64,000 nt of DNA, taken from NCBI GenBank assembly GCA_963811905.1, contig CAWETK010000015.1, positions 1 through 64,000 on the forward strand, written 5' to 3'. The notes under the pieces were generated by a model, which saw only the letters and a program-made list of their open reading frames with translations, was not told the DNA's origin and made no database searches. How positions within the stretch are numbered: position 1 is the first letter of the stretch; the number at the start of each line of letters is the position of its first letter. A program made the translations under genes and the position numbers. Origin of the DNA: DATFVA01 sp963811905 (GTDB lineage: Bacteria > Bacteroidota > Ignavibacteria > Ignavibacteriales > Ignavibacteriaceae). Positions 53,401 to 61,181 of the stretch are shown here, in pieces.

Positions 53401-53639
53401 TCTGCCCTTATATCATCTCTATCAAACAACAATTTAGTCGAGACAGACCCGATGGTTTCAAGATTCAATTTTCCTGCCGCATTGCCGGGGGAATTGGAGA
53501 CAAGCTCTCTTACGAGCGCCCTGATACGGCGGTTGGTAGGGACAATCATAAGCAGAGAGTTCAGGCTCCGCTGTCTTATTCTCAGGTTGATCTCAAATTC
53601 AATGTCGAAATCCTTACGTCCTGTTTTCGTTAAGATCAT
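50484..53639 (-). CDS. addB: AddB-like PD-(D/E)XK nuclease
   Basis: A 1051-residue protein like the AddB subunit of AddAB/RexAB recombination nucleases. The N-terminal UvrD-like fold has no obvious intact Walker A (VPTNRRIRALVREL stands there). The C-terminal nuclease domain has LEMGSLIHSI and VFDYKTGR, with iron-sulfur cysteines in YAACPYRYFAE and C-x2-C-x5-C in RYCGFRSICRI. AddB would resect double-strand breaks with AddA. No AddA gene is adjacent, though the pair is usually linked. Shares one base each with the CYTH and M1 genes. Confidence 0.83.
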   Translation of the reverse strand: MILTKTGRKDFDIEFEINLRIRQRSLNSLLMIVPTNRRIRALVRELVSNSPGNAAGKLNLETIGSVSTKLLFDRDDIRADALSDASASVILQQSFNAVKLKYFSGYGGEIPGGTLERIRNVIAEYKRHGIGPAKIRIEAQSLTGSEQNKAFDIADVYEEYQKKLISLGLKETGDIYSSLLGLDDKDFAGNFTHLYPDVKLIIIMGFDEFTLPEVEIIDRLTSVNKSELFLSFDYFRYNPLIFSHLDPCYNNFLAKGFKPAGDKSTSLFTRFQDEVRENLFRKNADRVIRNYKNEIKVISAATREKEIELIASEIKELILQKGVKPEEIYIVFNLISHYSNIIRDIFPLYGLPFNLTDRFPLDTAPPVTALISFLEIAENDFYYKNIFRALSGGILDIKGINVTNLLRASVNLKIISGFDNWQRTLNEAIVSIEESDDDSYDLPGKKEALRKALNDIDKIHDFLDPFLHKMNIPEFKKNLSDLINGLQLPVRLLAGEPDEAEKNIKSLTVLMDTADEIISLLQDQFGKEEKFSTGFFLHNIRMAVSSSRYNIKEKPGYGVQITTMNEIRGLKSGYLFIGGLCDGDFPTRFSPEIFFSGSMAKVKGEINHLTEERYLFYQSLCTWNKKLYLTFPRQEERKEYVKSDFLREFMNKFEITAGDENEYDNTIYTREQLLNFIGKKGVAEAGAVFDLTSAGLNLEEIEQAMIIDRERTEMPFSESVYNGFIPAGISEEAKNKLAGMKEREFSISQLEIYAACPYRYFAERVLKLDIIKEPTEEIEALEMGSLIHSILFNFYSALKKENIVLDNCTDEVFAKAEKLLFNIADAKVKEVNLNSPLSFFEREKIFGIEGRRRNSILYKFLTSERENAGGYVPELFETGFGQVRNDPQQKVLLEELKAGEIKVRGKIDRIDINKGEKTFKVFDYKTGRSRLKKQDMSDGLQLQLPLYLYAAKEIIKAELNEDYDPAGALIYSLKYKSGDFGRKEISFGRNAGDEEITAKYYELIKICLEAINRYVDGISRGDFRLSQLDKREEKACRYCGFRSICRIEEVG

Positions 53640-54145
53640 TATTTCACCTGCTCCAGCATCAGATCCCGGTACGATTTCCTGAGCTCATTCCCTTTATCGA
53701 GTGTGAGCAGATCGACAACATTATCAAATCTCCGTCCAGCATCATCTTTACCATTTATTACAAGAGTTTCAAGCTCCAGGAATGAACCCAGCCGTTTTAC
53801 CGTATCCAGGTGAATGCGTGTATTATCGTACAAGTACAACAGCCTCTGTTTCTCAACTACTGTCTCTTCTTCAAGGATATCCTTCAAGTATTCTCTCGCG
53901 TCATTATTTTCAAGGGAGATTAAATGATAATCTGACCACCTGTCGCCCGAGCGTTCATTCCTCACATACTTAATCAATGTCTGGGTACCGTTTTCCAGTC
54001 TTAATTTCAGAAGACCGTTAGGTATTTTATAATAAACATCAGTCTGGTTCAGTTCCCCTTTAAATTCAGCATTGATGACTTTGATTTTATTCATAACTTC
54101 ATCCGGATCCAGGAGTCTGAGCTTCAATTCAAGATTTATCGGCAT
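53639..54145 (-). CDS. CYTH-domain protein
   Basis: A 168-residue CYTH domain (class IV adenylyl cyclase/thiamine triphosphatase superfamily). NLELKLRLLDPDEV at the start gives the E-x-K part of the usual E-x-E-x-K motif, with the first Glu replaced by Asn. Then come VYYKIPNGLLKLRLE, LIKYVRNE, VEKQRLLYLY and LGSFLELET. It probably binds a triphosphate or polyphosphate with metal. Substrate unknown. Overlaps the TPMT-like gene by 17 bases. Confidence 0.85.
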   Translation of the reverse strand: MPINLELKLRLLDPDEVMNKIKVINAEFKGELNQTDVYYKIPNGLLKLRLENGTQTLIKYVRNERSGDRWSDYHLISLENNDAREYLKDILEEETVVEKQRLLYLYDNTRIHLDTVKRLGSFLELETLVINGKDDAGRRFDNVVDLLTLDKGNELRKSYRDLMLEQVK

Positions 54146-54761
54146 TTATTTTCTCTGTTTCCTTTTTTAAGTAGATCTGCAGAACTTCCCGTCCCATTCT
54201 CGGTTTGATTGAGTTAATCCTCTTTGAAGAGAATTTCAGGTCAAGATAAGGCGACACGAGCTCATAAAATTCCATTACATCAACAGCATACGGAGGTCCT
54301 CCTTTTCTTTCTTCCACAGGAAAGAGCAGGGCAACGAGCTTTCCCCCCGGCTTCAAAAACCTGGCTGTTTTTTCAGCGAATTCTTTTCTCCGTTCCGGAA
54401 GAACTGCGCAATAGGTAACATAATCATATACGTAATCAAAATAATTTTTATAAATTAAATCGAGCTTGAAAATGTCCTCCTGAATAAAGTTCACCCTGAC
54501 GTTTTCCTGGTCGGCCAATGCCTTTGCAAATTTAATAGCTTCTACAGAGAAATCAACTGCATAAACATCATAACCTTTTTTTGCAGCCAGTATTGCATCG
54601 TAGCCTTTTCCGCATCCTGTAATCAGAATCCTTCCCGGCTTTAAAAACCGCTGCTCATTCAGCAAATCCTCAAATACAGGCGTCGAGGTTCTCATATCCC
54701 ATCCAGCCTTATTATTACGGTATTGCTCATCCCAGAAGGACGCCGAATCAGGTGTTGCCAT
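54129..54761 (-). CDS. TPMT-family SAM methyltransferase
   Basis: A 210-residue class I methyltransferase of the thiopurine S-methyltransferase-like family. N-terminal FWDEQYRNNKAGWDM, SAM loop ITGCGKGYDA, acidic end of beta2 VYAVDFS, DYVTYCAVLPERR, and the tail FSSKRINSIKPRMGREVLQI. Acceptors in this family include thiols, halides and selenols. The acceptor here is not known. First gene of the block leading to the M1 peptidase. Confidence 0.9.
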   Translation of the reverse strand: MATPDSASFWDEQYRNNKAGWDMRTSTPVFEDLLNEQRFLKPGRILITGCGKGYDAILAAKKGYDVYAVDFSVEAIKFAKALADQENVRVNFIQEDIFKLDLIYKNYFDYVYDYVTYCAVLPERRKEFAEKTARFLKPGGKLVALLFPVEERKGGPPYAVDVMEFYELVSPYLDLKFSSKRINSIKPRMGREVLQIYLKKETEKINADKS

Positions 54762-54832
54762 AAATATCTATAAAATAAGATGTTGATATTGATGCAGACT
54801 TCATTAATTTTGAGGAAAAAAAAGTAAGTATT

Positions 54833-55480
54833 ATGAAAAAGTTATTGTTTGCAGCAATAATAATTATTCCCCTGTTAAATGTAAATGCACAGGAGATCGG
54901 TGAAATGGCCCCGGAGAAAGAACCGGAAGTTTTTCCAGCCAACGCTCTTGGACTCGATATTATGTTCAGTGAAGGCGGTTTCGGCTTAGGAGGTTTTTAC
55001 AGAAGACAATTTTCAGATAAAATTACCGGTTTTGCCGATTTCTCAATTTCGGAAGCAAAAGATGAGCGTGAAATTGAATATTACGATTACTATACGAACC
55101 AGACCTATACTGTAGGGAAAAAGAACAGGGTATTCCTTTTACCAGTTAACTTCGGTATTCAATACAGACTATTTGAACATGTAATTTATGATAATCTCAG
55201 ACCCTATCTTAACCTTGGGGCAGGGCCTTCTATGGTTCTGACAACTCCTTATGAAAAAGAATTTTTTAATTCTTTCGGGGATGCAAAAGTCAGAGTTGCA
55301 GCCGGAGGTTATTTTGGATTCGGGGCTAATTTCGGTCTGGATAAAAGCAGTCTCGTAGGAATTAATGTAAGATATTATATAATACGGTTTTTTGATGAGG
55401 GCGTGGAAAGCCTGACAGGTCATTTCAATAAAACCCTCGGCGGTTTTTTCCTGACAATTAACCTCGGGATGATGTATTGA
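54833..55480 (+). CDS. outer-membrane beta-barrel protein
   Basis: A 215-residue protein with a signal peptide ending at VNAQ. The mature part has alternating amphipathic beta strands with Gly/aromatic turns, and the last strand ends in Phe-Leu-Thr-Ile-Asn-Leu-Gly-Met-Met-Tyr, as in small OmpW/OmpA-type barrels. No substrate or function can be named. The stop codon TGA overlaps the TTG start of the DUF2461 gene. Confidence 0.82.
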   Translation: MKKLLFAAIIIIPLLNVNAQEIGEMAPEKEPEVFPANALGLDIMFSEGGFGLGGFYRRQFSDKITGFADFSISEAKDEREIEYYDYYTNQTYTVGKKNRVFLLPVNFGIQYRLFEHVIYDNLRPYLNLGAGPSMVLTTPYEKEFFNSFGDAKVRVAAGGYFGFGANFGLDKSSLVGINVRYYIIRFFDEGVESLTGHFNKTLGGFFLTINLGMMY

Positions 55481-56205
55481 GCAGTGTTCTTCCGCCATTT
55501 AAGGGATTCAATGAAGATATTTTTGCTTTCCTTGGGGAACTGGAAAAAAATAATAATACAAAGTGGTTTGATAAAAACAGGGAACGCTACCAGGAAAATG
55601 TAGTTCTGCCTGCAAAATCATTTGTATCATCAATCGGACAATTCTTCACCCAGTTAAACCCGGCCATCAGGACAGAGCCAAAGTTCAATAAAACGATTAT
55701 GCGTATAAATAAGGATATGCGCTTCTCCAAAGATACCCCTTACAAGAACTATTTTCTGATCCATTTCGGCAGGTTCAAAATGGACAGTGAATTTTATCTC
55801 TATTTTGATAAACAGGGCGCGGATTTCGGAATATTCTTAAATGCGGAGAAAGGGGATGAATTATTTTATTCACAGAACCTTGAAAGATATTCCAGTGAAA
55901 TTGCAAAGGTGTTCAATCAATATAAATTGAATAACCGGTTTGATTTTCACGAGTTTAAGAAGACACCTCAGCTTGTACAAAAAAAGTTTAATGCAGATAA
56001 GCACTTTGATTTGATGAGAAAGAATAAATATATCCTTCTCGAAAGAGAAATCCCGCAAACTAATAAGCTTCTCTACAAGGCAGACATTTTAACTGAGCTT
56101 GTAAAAAATTATGCCTCCCTCTACCCTCTTTACTGTTTTGCTATTTCACAGCAGCCTCTGAAGCTGCTGGATAAATTTGAAGAAACAATGGGGGTACCGG
56201 TTTGA
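55477..56205 (+). CDS. DUF2461 family protein
   Basis: A 242-residue protein of the DUF2461/TIGR02453 family. Conserved features: FNEDIFAFLGELEKNNNTKWF, in short NNTKWFDKNRERY, KFNKTIMRINKDMRFSKDTPYKN (core MRINKDMRFSKDTPYK) and an FG-rich strand. Function unknown. Starts at TTG (55477) with the TTGA overlap of the previous stop, so probably translationally coupled to the barrel gene. An unusual start, but the N-terminus FNEDIF follows closely. Confidence 0.9.
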   Translation: MSSVLPPFKGFNEDIFAFLGELEKNNNTKWFDKNRERYQENVVLPAKSFVSSIGQFFTQLNPAIRTEPKFNKTIMRINKDMRFSKDTPYKNYFLIHFGRFKMDSEFYLYFDKQGADFGIFLNAEKGDELFYSQNLERYSSEIAKVFNQYKLNNRFDFHEFKKTPQLVQKKFNADKHFDLMRKNKYILLEREIPQTNKLLYKADILTELVKNYASLYPLYCFAISQQPLKLLDKFEETMGVPV

Positions 56206-56345
56206 ACAAGATAAAAGATAAAAGGAAGAAGATAAAAGGGGGGAAATAAGATAAAAGATAAAAGTAACAAGATAAAAGGGGGGGACAAGAGATAAGAGAT
56301 AAGAGATAAGGAACAAGATAAAAGTACTAAAGAAAGAAGGAAGAG
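56206..56345. repeat. purine-rich low-complexity spacer
   Basis: About 130 bases of GATAAAAG, GGAAGAAG and AGATAAGAGATAAG units, with short runs of G. It lies between convergent genes (DUF2461 and the redoxin) and overlaps neither. Same style as 25459-25560 and 13448-13755. Confidence 0.8.
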
Positions 56346-56347
56346 GA

Positions 56348-56902
56348 TTAAACTGAATGATTCATTTTCCACTTTATAGTGCAGCCGATAGAATATGTTT
56401 CAGGTACTGAGATCTGTTCTCCGATTAAAAGCTGATTTATTGCTTCACTTAAATATTTCGTTTTGACTTTATCAGGTTCTTTCCAGTTGTCGTCAATCTT
56501 TCCGTGATAAGCCAGTTTCCTTTCTGAATCAAAAACAAAAATTTCCGGTGTATGCGAGGCATCGAATGCTTCGGCAGCCGACTGATCCTCATCCCGCAGA
56601 TACAGAAAATTAAACTTCCTCTGCTGCGCTCTTATTTTCATATTCTCAAAAGAATCTTCCGGGTACCCGGATTCATCGTTAGAATTTATTGCAATGACCT
56701 GAACTCCTTTACTTCCGAATTCCTCCTGGATTTCTTTCATTCTCTCTTCGTATGCCTGTACATAAGGACAGTGATTACAGCTGAATATAACTACAAGGAT
56801 TTTTTTATCACTGAAGGCCGAGGCCATATAATATTTTCCATCAGTACCTTTTAGCCGGAAATCCGGCATAGGAAAACCAATTTTCAAATTATTTGCTGCC
56901 AT
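56348..56902 (-). CDS. thioredoxin-like redoxin (AhpC/TSA type)
   Basis: A 184-residue thioredoxin-fold protein. FPMPDFRLKGTDGKYY opens the redoxin domain. The site is FSCNHCPYVQAYEER: C-x2-C with Asn-His between, then Pro-Tyr-Val, as in the family of Bacteroidota redoxins annotated as thioredoxin-like. SEAINQLL and an alpha-beta C-terminus follow. No signal peptide is evident, so it is probably cytoplasmic. Likely a thiol-disulfide or peroxide-reducing enzyme. Confidence 0.9.
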   Translation of the reverse strand: MAANNLKIGFPMPDFRLKGTDGKYYMASAFSDKKILVVIFSCNHCPYVQAYEERMKEIQEEFGSKGVQVIAINSNDESGYPEDSFENMKIRAQQRKFNFLYLRDEDQSAAEAFDASHTPEIFVFDSERKLAYHGKIDDNWKEPDKVKTKYLSEAINQLLIGEQISVPETYSIGCTIKWKMNHSV

Positions 56903-57014
56903 CTTTTCTCTCCGGTTATCAATTGAATACTTTTAGTAAATAAATAATCTTATCATTAAATTACAAATAAGATGATCAAATTCTTTTCGTAATCACTTTA
57001 CTTAACTCCTTTTG

Positions 57015-58430
57015 ATGGCGAAATACAAAGACTTCACAGGTAAGCTCAATGATACTTACGGGAAATTCTGTGAGCGGTCGCTTTCCAACAGGCGGATTAA
57101 ACATTCCAATATAAAGCCTTTAATTGAGAAGCTCCGGAACAACCCGGTATTTTCTGTAAGTCAGGTGGGTATGTCGGCACAGAACCGGGAAATCTACCTG
57201 ATATCTATGGGGAGCGGGAAGACAAAAGTTTTCCTCTGGTCGCAGATGCACGGCGACGAATCAACAGCCACAATGGCTATCTTCGATATTTTCAATTTCT
57301 TTGCACAGAAAAATGAGTTTGAGGATTTTAAGAGCGAAATTCTGAAAAGTCTCACCCTTTATTTCATTCCTATGGTAAACCCCGACGGGGCTGAAATATT
57401 TGAAAGAAGAAATTCATACAGCATCGATCTGAACCGTGATGCGGTTCGTCTGCAGAGTCCCGAGGCAAGAATTCTCAAAAGCACTTTTGATTCCCTTAAA
57501 GCTGATTTCGGATTTAATCTTCATGATCAGAGCATTTATTATAGTGCCGGCAAAAGCTTCAAATCTGCCGCCATTTCATTTTTAGCACCTCCATCCGGGT
57601 CAGATAAAGCTATAACCCCTTCAAGGGAAAAAGCCATGAGACTGATTGGACAGCTTAATAATGTATTAATTGACTTTATTCCGGGGCATACAGGAAAATA
57701 TTCCGATGAATACGAACCACGGGCTTTCGGGGATAATTTTCAAAAATGGGGAATGAGTACTATTCTTATTGAAACAGGAGGATTAAAAGGCGATCCTGAA
57801 AAGAAGCACCTGAGAAAACTTAATTTTATTCTTTTGATGACTTCTTTTAGAAGCATAGCCGGAAATGAATATTTAAATGAAAGTCCTGATACCTATGAAA
57901 GCATTCCTTTTAATGAAAAGGAAGGTATGATGGATCTGATACTAAGAAATCTAAATTACAGGACGGGCAACCGAAACATTACGGTAGACGTAGGAATAAA
58001 CAGAACCGAGTATACTACGGAATCCGGAAGAACATTCTACACGGTGGGAAGAGTTGCCGACCTGGGCGATCTATCCGTATATGGGGCTTATGATGACTTT
58101 GATTTTTCTGAAATGGAAATCTCAACCGGGAAGACTTACGGGAAAACAGCTGCCTCTGAAGAAGAGATATCAGGAATTGATTTTCCAGGTTTATATTCCC
58201 GGGGGTACACGAATGTTAAAGCCGGATTTGCTTTTCCAGGGAAATACTCAGAATATCCGATTAATATAGTGTTAAAAGACTGCGAGAGGGAAGGAAACAT
58301 AAAAGTTGACGGTCCCGCTAATTTTACAATTTCCAGGGAAGGGAAAGTAAAGTTCGTAGTTATAAACGGTTTCCTCATTGAGATTGAGAACCCTCAAATG
58401 ACAGGCATCAACGGAGAAGTTATCTGCTGA
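57015..58430 (+). CDS. M14-family zinc carboxypeptidase
   Basis: A 471-residue metallopeptidase from the ATG at 57015. The zinc site is in SQMHGDESTATMA (His-x2-Glu), followed by MVNPDGAEIFERRNSYSIDLNRDA, in short VNPDGAE and SIDLNRDA. The third ligand is FNLHDQS and a Glu is in LIETGG. No signal peptide is visible. The C-terminal 170 residues (from about 300) are not recognised and may be a separate domain. It probably trims peptides. A TTG one codon upstream is possible. Confidence 0.9.
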   Translation: MAKYKDFTGKLNDTYGKFCERSLSNRRIKHSNIKPLIEKLRNNPVFSVSQVGMSAQNREIYLISMGSGKTKVFLWSQMHGDESTATMAIFDIFNFFAQKNEFEDFKSEILKSLTLYFIPMVNPDGAEIFERRNSYSIDLNRDAVRLQSPEARILKSTFDSLKADFGFNLHDQSIYYSAGKSFKSAAISFLAPPSGSDKAITPSREKAMRLIGQLNNVLIDFIPGHTGKYSDEYEPRAFGDNFQKWGMSTILIETGGLKGDPEKKHLRKLNFILLMTSFRSIAGNEYLNESPDTYESIPFNEKEGMMDLILRNLNYRTGNRNITVDVGINRTEYTTESGRTFYTVGRVADLGDLSVYGAYDDFDFSEMEISTGKTYGKTAASEEEISGIDFPGLYSRGYTNVKAGFAFPGKYSEYPINIVLKDCEREGNIKVDGPANFTISREGKVKFVVINGFLIEIENPQMTGINGEVIC

Positions 58431-58503
58431 TGGTTTGATAAATAGTTTAATTTTAATATAATTGTTAGCAACAAATACCAATCACCGGATCCAATAGTTT
58501 AAT

Positions 58504-59115
58504 ATGTTTCCATTCCCTGTCCTGCTGGCGATAATTGATGATCAGAAACAGCTTTACGCTGATTTTGAGAAAGAAGCCATTCCTCATATGGATGCACTAT
58601 TTAATTTTGCACTCAGACTGACGGGCGACAGTGATGAAGCTGATGACCTTGTCCAGGAAACATACCTTAAAGCATTCAGATTCTTCGACAAATTTGAACG
58701 AGGAACTAATTGTAAAGCCTGGCTGTTCAGGATAATGAAAAACACTTTCATAAATTCATACAGGAAATCAGCCAAAGAACCGGACAAAGTAGATTACGAG
58801 GAAGTCGAAAATTTTTATGAAAGCATAAAACCTTCTTCAACCGACAGCGCTCATCTCGAAAAAGAGATGTATGACAACCTCCTTGATGATGAACTTTCAA
58901 ACGCAATTGCTTCACTGCCTGAAGACTTCAGGATGGTAATCATATTATGCGATATTGAAGGATTTACATATGATGAAATAGCTGATTTTATAGATATCCC
59001 CGTGGGCACGGTAAGGTCGAGACTTCACAGAGCGAGAAAGATGCTGTTTGCAAAGTTATATAATTATGCAGCTGACAAAGGCTATATTGATAAAGCAACG
59101 GGATTAAATGAGTAA
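58504..59115 (+). CDS. ECF RNA polymerase sigma factor
   Basis: A 203-residue ECF sigma-70 factor. Region 2 contains LFNFALRLTGDSDEADDLVQ and TYLKAFRFFDKFERGTNCKAW. Region 4 contains LPEDFRMVIILCDIEGFTYDEI and the helix-turn-helix DIPVGTVRSRLHRARKM. The sequence DKFERGTNCKAWLFRIMKN is typical of a group conserved in Bacteroidota/Chlorobi. The N-terminus (MFPFPVLLAII) before the first conserved helix is hydrophobic and the true start may be later (M at about 29). Three bases before the anti-sigma gene. Confidence 0.92.
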   Translation: MFPFPVLLAIIDDQKQLYADFEKEAIPHMDALFNFALRLTGDSDEADDLVQETYLKAFRFFDKFERGTNCKAWLFRIMKNTFINSYRKSAKEPDKVDYEEVENFYESIKPSSTDSAHLEKEMYDNLLDDELSNAIASLPEDFRMVIILCDIEGFTYDEIADFIDIPVGTVRSRLHRARKMLFAKLYNYAADKGYIDKATGLNE

Positions 59116-59118
59116 ATT

Positions 59119-59961
59119 ATGAAGGAAAGCAGAGATTTATATTACATTGCAGCTCTTGCGGACGGAGAAATAAAGGACCCTTCGGAAGAAAAAAGTCTGC
59201 GGGATAAAATTGAAAAAGATCCCGGACTGCAGTTCGAATATTTTGTACAGGCATCTGTAAAGAAGCTTGTCTCCGAAAGATTAAGTTTATCTCCTGCCCC
59301 TGAAAAGACAAGGAAAAGGCTCGAACGAAAAATATCTCCCCGCAATAATATAAATCCTTTCTATAAGCTGCTTCCGGATATATATTTCACAAAGCCTCTT
59401 GCTGCATGGGGAAGCACAATTGTACTACTGGCTTCGATTGCCCTTATTATTTTTAACCGCGCACCTTCTCCTGAATATAAAAATTTTGCATTTGAACAAA
59501 GCGGCAGCAGCAATATGTATGTACAGGCAATGCATAACTTTGAGAACATCCTGGCAGGAAAGCTTACCCCTCAGTTTGAATCAAACGACCCCGATAAAAT
59601 AAAAGAATTTTTCAAGGAACAAGGCGTAGCATACCCGGTATATATACCGGATATAAAAGACTGGAAACTTGTAGGTGCAGTTGTTTCTGTAGATCATGGC
59701 GAAAAGTTTGCACATCATGTTTATTCGATGCCAGGCGGAAAGCTTGTTTATCTTTTCCAGGTAGACGAGACTGAAATTAAAAAACACGATTTCCTTACAT
59801 TAACTGATGACCTTGTCTCATTCCTCAACTCGGGCAACTGTTATGAATCCACCAAAGGAAACCTGGTCATGCTAATGACGCAGATTAAGGGAAATATTTT
59901 TGCTGTAGTATCAAACGGTTCCCCCAGTGAAATTGAAAACAATCTCTGTCAACTAAATTAA
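59119..59961 (+). CDS. membrane anti-sigma factor (predicted)
   Basis: A 280-residue protein beginning three bases after the ECF sigma gene. The N-terminal 70 residues (YIAALADGEIKDPSEEKSLRD) have anti-sigma-like helices but no zinc-binding His/Cys motif. One transmembrane helix lies at about 92-112 (STIVLLASIALIIF), followed by a periplasmic domain of about 160 residues (PVYIPDIKDWKLVGAVVSVD, with HHVYSMPGGKLVYLFQ). Likely holds the sigma factor at the membrane. The signal is not known. Confidence 0.72.
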   Translation: MKESRDLYYIAALADGEIKDPSEEKSLRDKIEKDPGLQFEYFVQASVKKLVSERLSLSPAPEKTRKRLERKISPRNNINPFYKLLPDIYFTKPLAAWGSTIVLLASIALIIFNRAPSPEYKNFAFEQSGSSNMYVQAMHNFENILAGKLTPQFESNDPDKIKEFFKEQGVAYPVYIPDIKDWKLVGAVVSVDHGEKFAHHVYSMPGGKLVYLFQVDETEIKKHDFLTLTDDLVSFLNSGNCYESTKGNLVMLMTQIKGNIFAVVSNGSPSEIENNLCQLN

Positions 59962-59971
59962 AGTTAAAACT

Positions 59972-60430
59972 ATGTTTAATATCAAAAACATCCTATTACC
60001 TACCGATTTCAGCAACCTTTCTCTTTCTGCAGCAAGGTATGCAATGGATATAGCTAAACAATACGGGGCAAAAATCCATTTCCTGAACGTCCTTGAGAAA
60101 ACGCCCCCCATACTTGCGATCAGATCGCTCGATCTTTCAGAGGACAAAATAATCAAAACCATCGATGAAGATGCCAGAACCTCTATTAACAAGGCACTGG
60201 AGAAGATTAATACTGATAAATCAGTTGAAATTCTGCCAGTAATCCAGAAAGGCATTGATTTCGAGGTTATTATTGACTACTGTGAAAGCAACAAGATTGA
60301 TCTGATAGTGATAGCTACTCATGGCAGAACAGGGATTCTGCATACTCTCTTAGGCAGCGTAGCTGAAAAAGTCATAAGATATGCAACCTGTCCGGTACTG
60401 GTTATTACCCCATCGGAGAGCGAGAAATAG
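59972..60430 (+). CDS. universal stress protein
   Basis: A 152-residue UspA domain. ILLPTDFSNLSLSAARYAMD opens it, and the ATP-binding motif THGRTGILHTLLGSVAEKVI, then ATCPVLVI, ends it, which matches the G-x2-G-x(9)-G-(S/T) nucleotide motif. Cytoplasmic stress or metabolic sensor with no defined partner here. Eleven bases after the anti-sigma gene, so probably co-transcribed. Confidence 0.93.
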   Translation: MFNIKNILLPTDFSNLSLSAARYAMDIAKQYGAKIHFLNVLEKTPPILAIRSLDLSEDKIIKTIDEDARTSINKALEKINTDKSVEILPVIQKGIDFEVIIDYCESNKIDLIVIATHGRTGILHTLLGSVAEKVIRYATCPVLVITPSESEK

Positions 60431-60503
60431 GAAGTATTAATTTCTTGATTATCCTCACTTCTTTTGATATATTTCATGTCTGCAAGTTTAAAAAGGTAAT
60501 AAT

Positions 60504-60887
60504 ATGGCTAGAGTTAAAAATGTAGAGGCTTTTTGCGGAATTTGTAATGCCGTGAGGAAGATGGAACTGTTAGGTGAAGCCTCTTTAAGTGAAAATAACG
60601 AAAACAAAAGATGGGCTAAATGTAAGAAATGCAAGCAGACTATGATTATAGATCTGACAGAAGATGTAAAAGAAACAAAACCATCTTTAGAAGGAATTGA
60701 GAACGAAGACTGCACTGTATATTCTCCTTCAAAGTCATTTACTGTCGGAGAATCCATTTATCATCAGAACTGGGACGATTTCGGGAAAGTTGTAGGGAAA
60801 GAAGTACTTTCAAACGGATACAGTTCTATTACAGTGGAATTTCAGAAATCAGGAAATAAGAAATTAATTGAATCAATATCTCAGTAA
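60504..60887 (+). CDS. zinc-ribbon plus Tudor-like small protein
   Basis: A 127-residue protein, not recognised as a named family. The N-terminal part has a possible zinc ribbon: CGIC (11-14) and CKKC (40-43). The C-terminal 50 residues FTVGESIYHQNWDDFGKVVG, continuing to ITVEFQKSGNKKLIES, match the pattern of the UvrD/PcrA C-terminal Tudor-like domain that contacts RNA polymerase (G-x2-V-x-H ... FG-x-V ... V-x-F-x2-G-x-K-x-L). It lies 28 bases upstream of rpsU on the same strand. Role is inference only. Confidence 0.6.
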   Translation: MARVKNVEAFCGICNAVRKMELLGEASLSENNENKRWAKCKKCKQTMIIDLTEDVKETKPSLEGIENEDCTVYSPSKSFTVGESIYHQNWDDFGKVVGKEVLSNGYSSITVEFQKSGNKKLIESISQ

Positions 60888-60915
60888 ACAACCATTTAAA
60901 GCGAGGTGAAATAAT

Positions 60916-61107
60916 TTGGTTGGTATATCAGTAGGCGAAAACGAATCAATAGATAAAGCATTAAGAAGGTTCAAAAAGAAATACGAAAGATCCGGAGTGC
61001 TCAAAGAATTCAAAAAGAGAACCTTTTTTGTCAAGCCTTCAATAAAAAGAAGGATGGAGCGACTTAAAGCCGAAAGACGTGCTCATAGAACTGATTCTAA
61101 CGATTAA
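60916..61107 (+). CDS. rpsU: 30S ribosomal protein S21
   Basis: A 63-residue bS21 protein: VGISVGENESIDKALRRFKK, then RTFFVKPSIKRRMERL and a basic C-terminus. Translation starts at a TTG codon (60916) with a clear GAGGTGA Shine-Dalgarno 6 bases before it, which fixes the start. An intrinsic terminator follows 21 bases after the stop codon. bS21 assists initiation on the 30S subunit. Confidence 0.96.
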   Translation: MVGISVGENESIDKALRRFKKKYERSGVLKEFKKRTFFVKPSIKRRMERLKAERRAHRTDSND

Positions 61108-61128
61108 TCTTAATTAATCAGTATTATT

Positions 61129-61165
61129 AAGCTGTCCCGAACTTTGTTTGAGACAGCTTTTTTTA
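61129..61165. terminator. bidirectional intrinsic terminator after rpsU
   Basis: Arms AAGCTGTC (61129-61136) and GACAGCTT (61152-61159), loop of 15, then TTTTTTAT on the plus strand. The convergent LOG-family gene (minus) ends 17 bases beyond, so it may serve it too. Confidence 0.88.
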
Positions 61166-61181
61166 TATCCTCTCTTCAATT

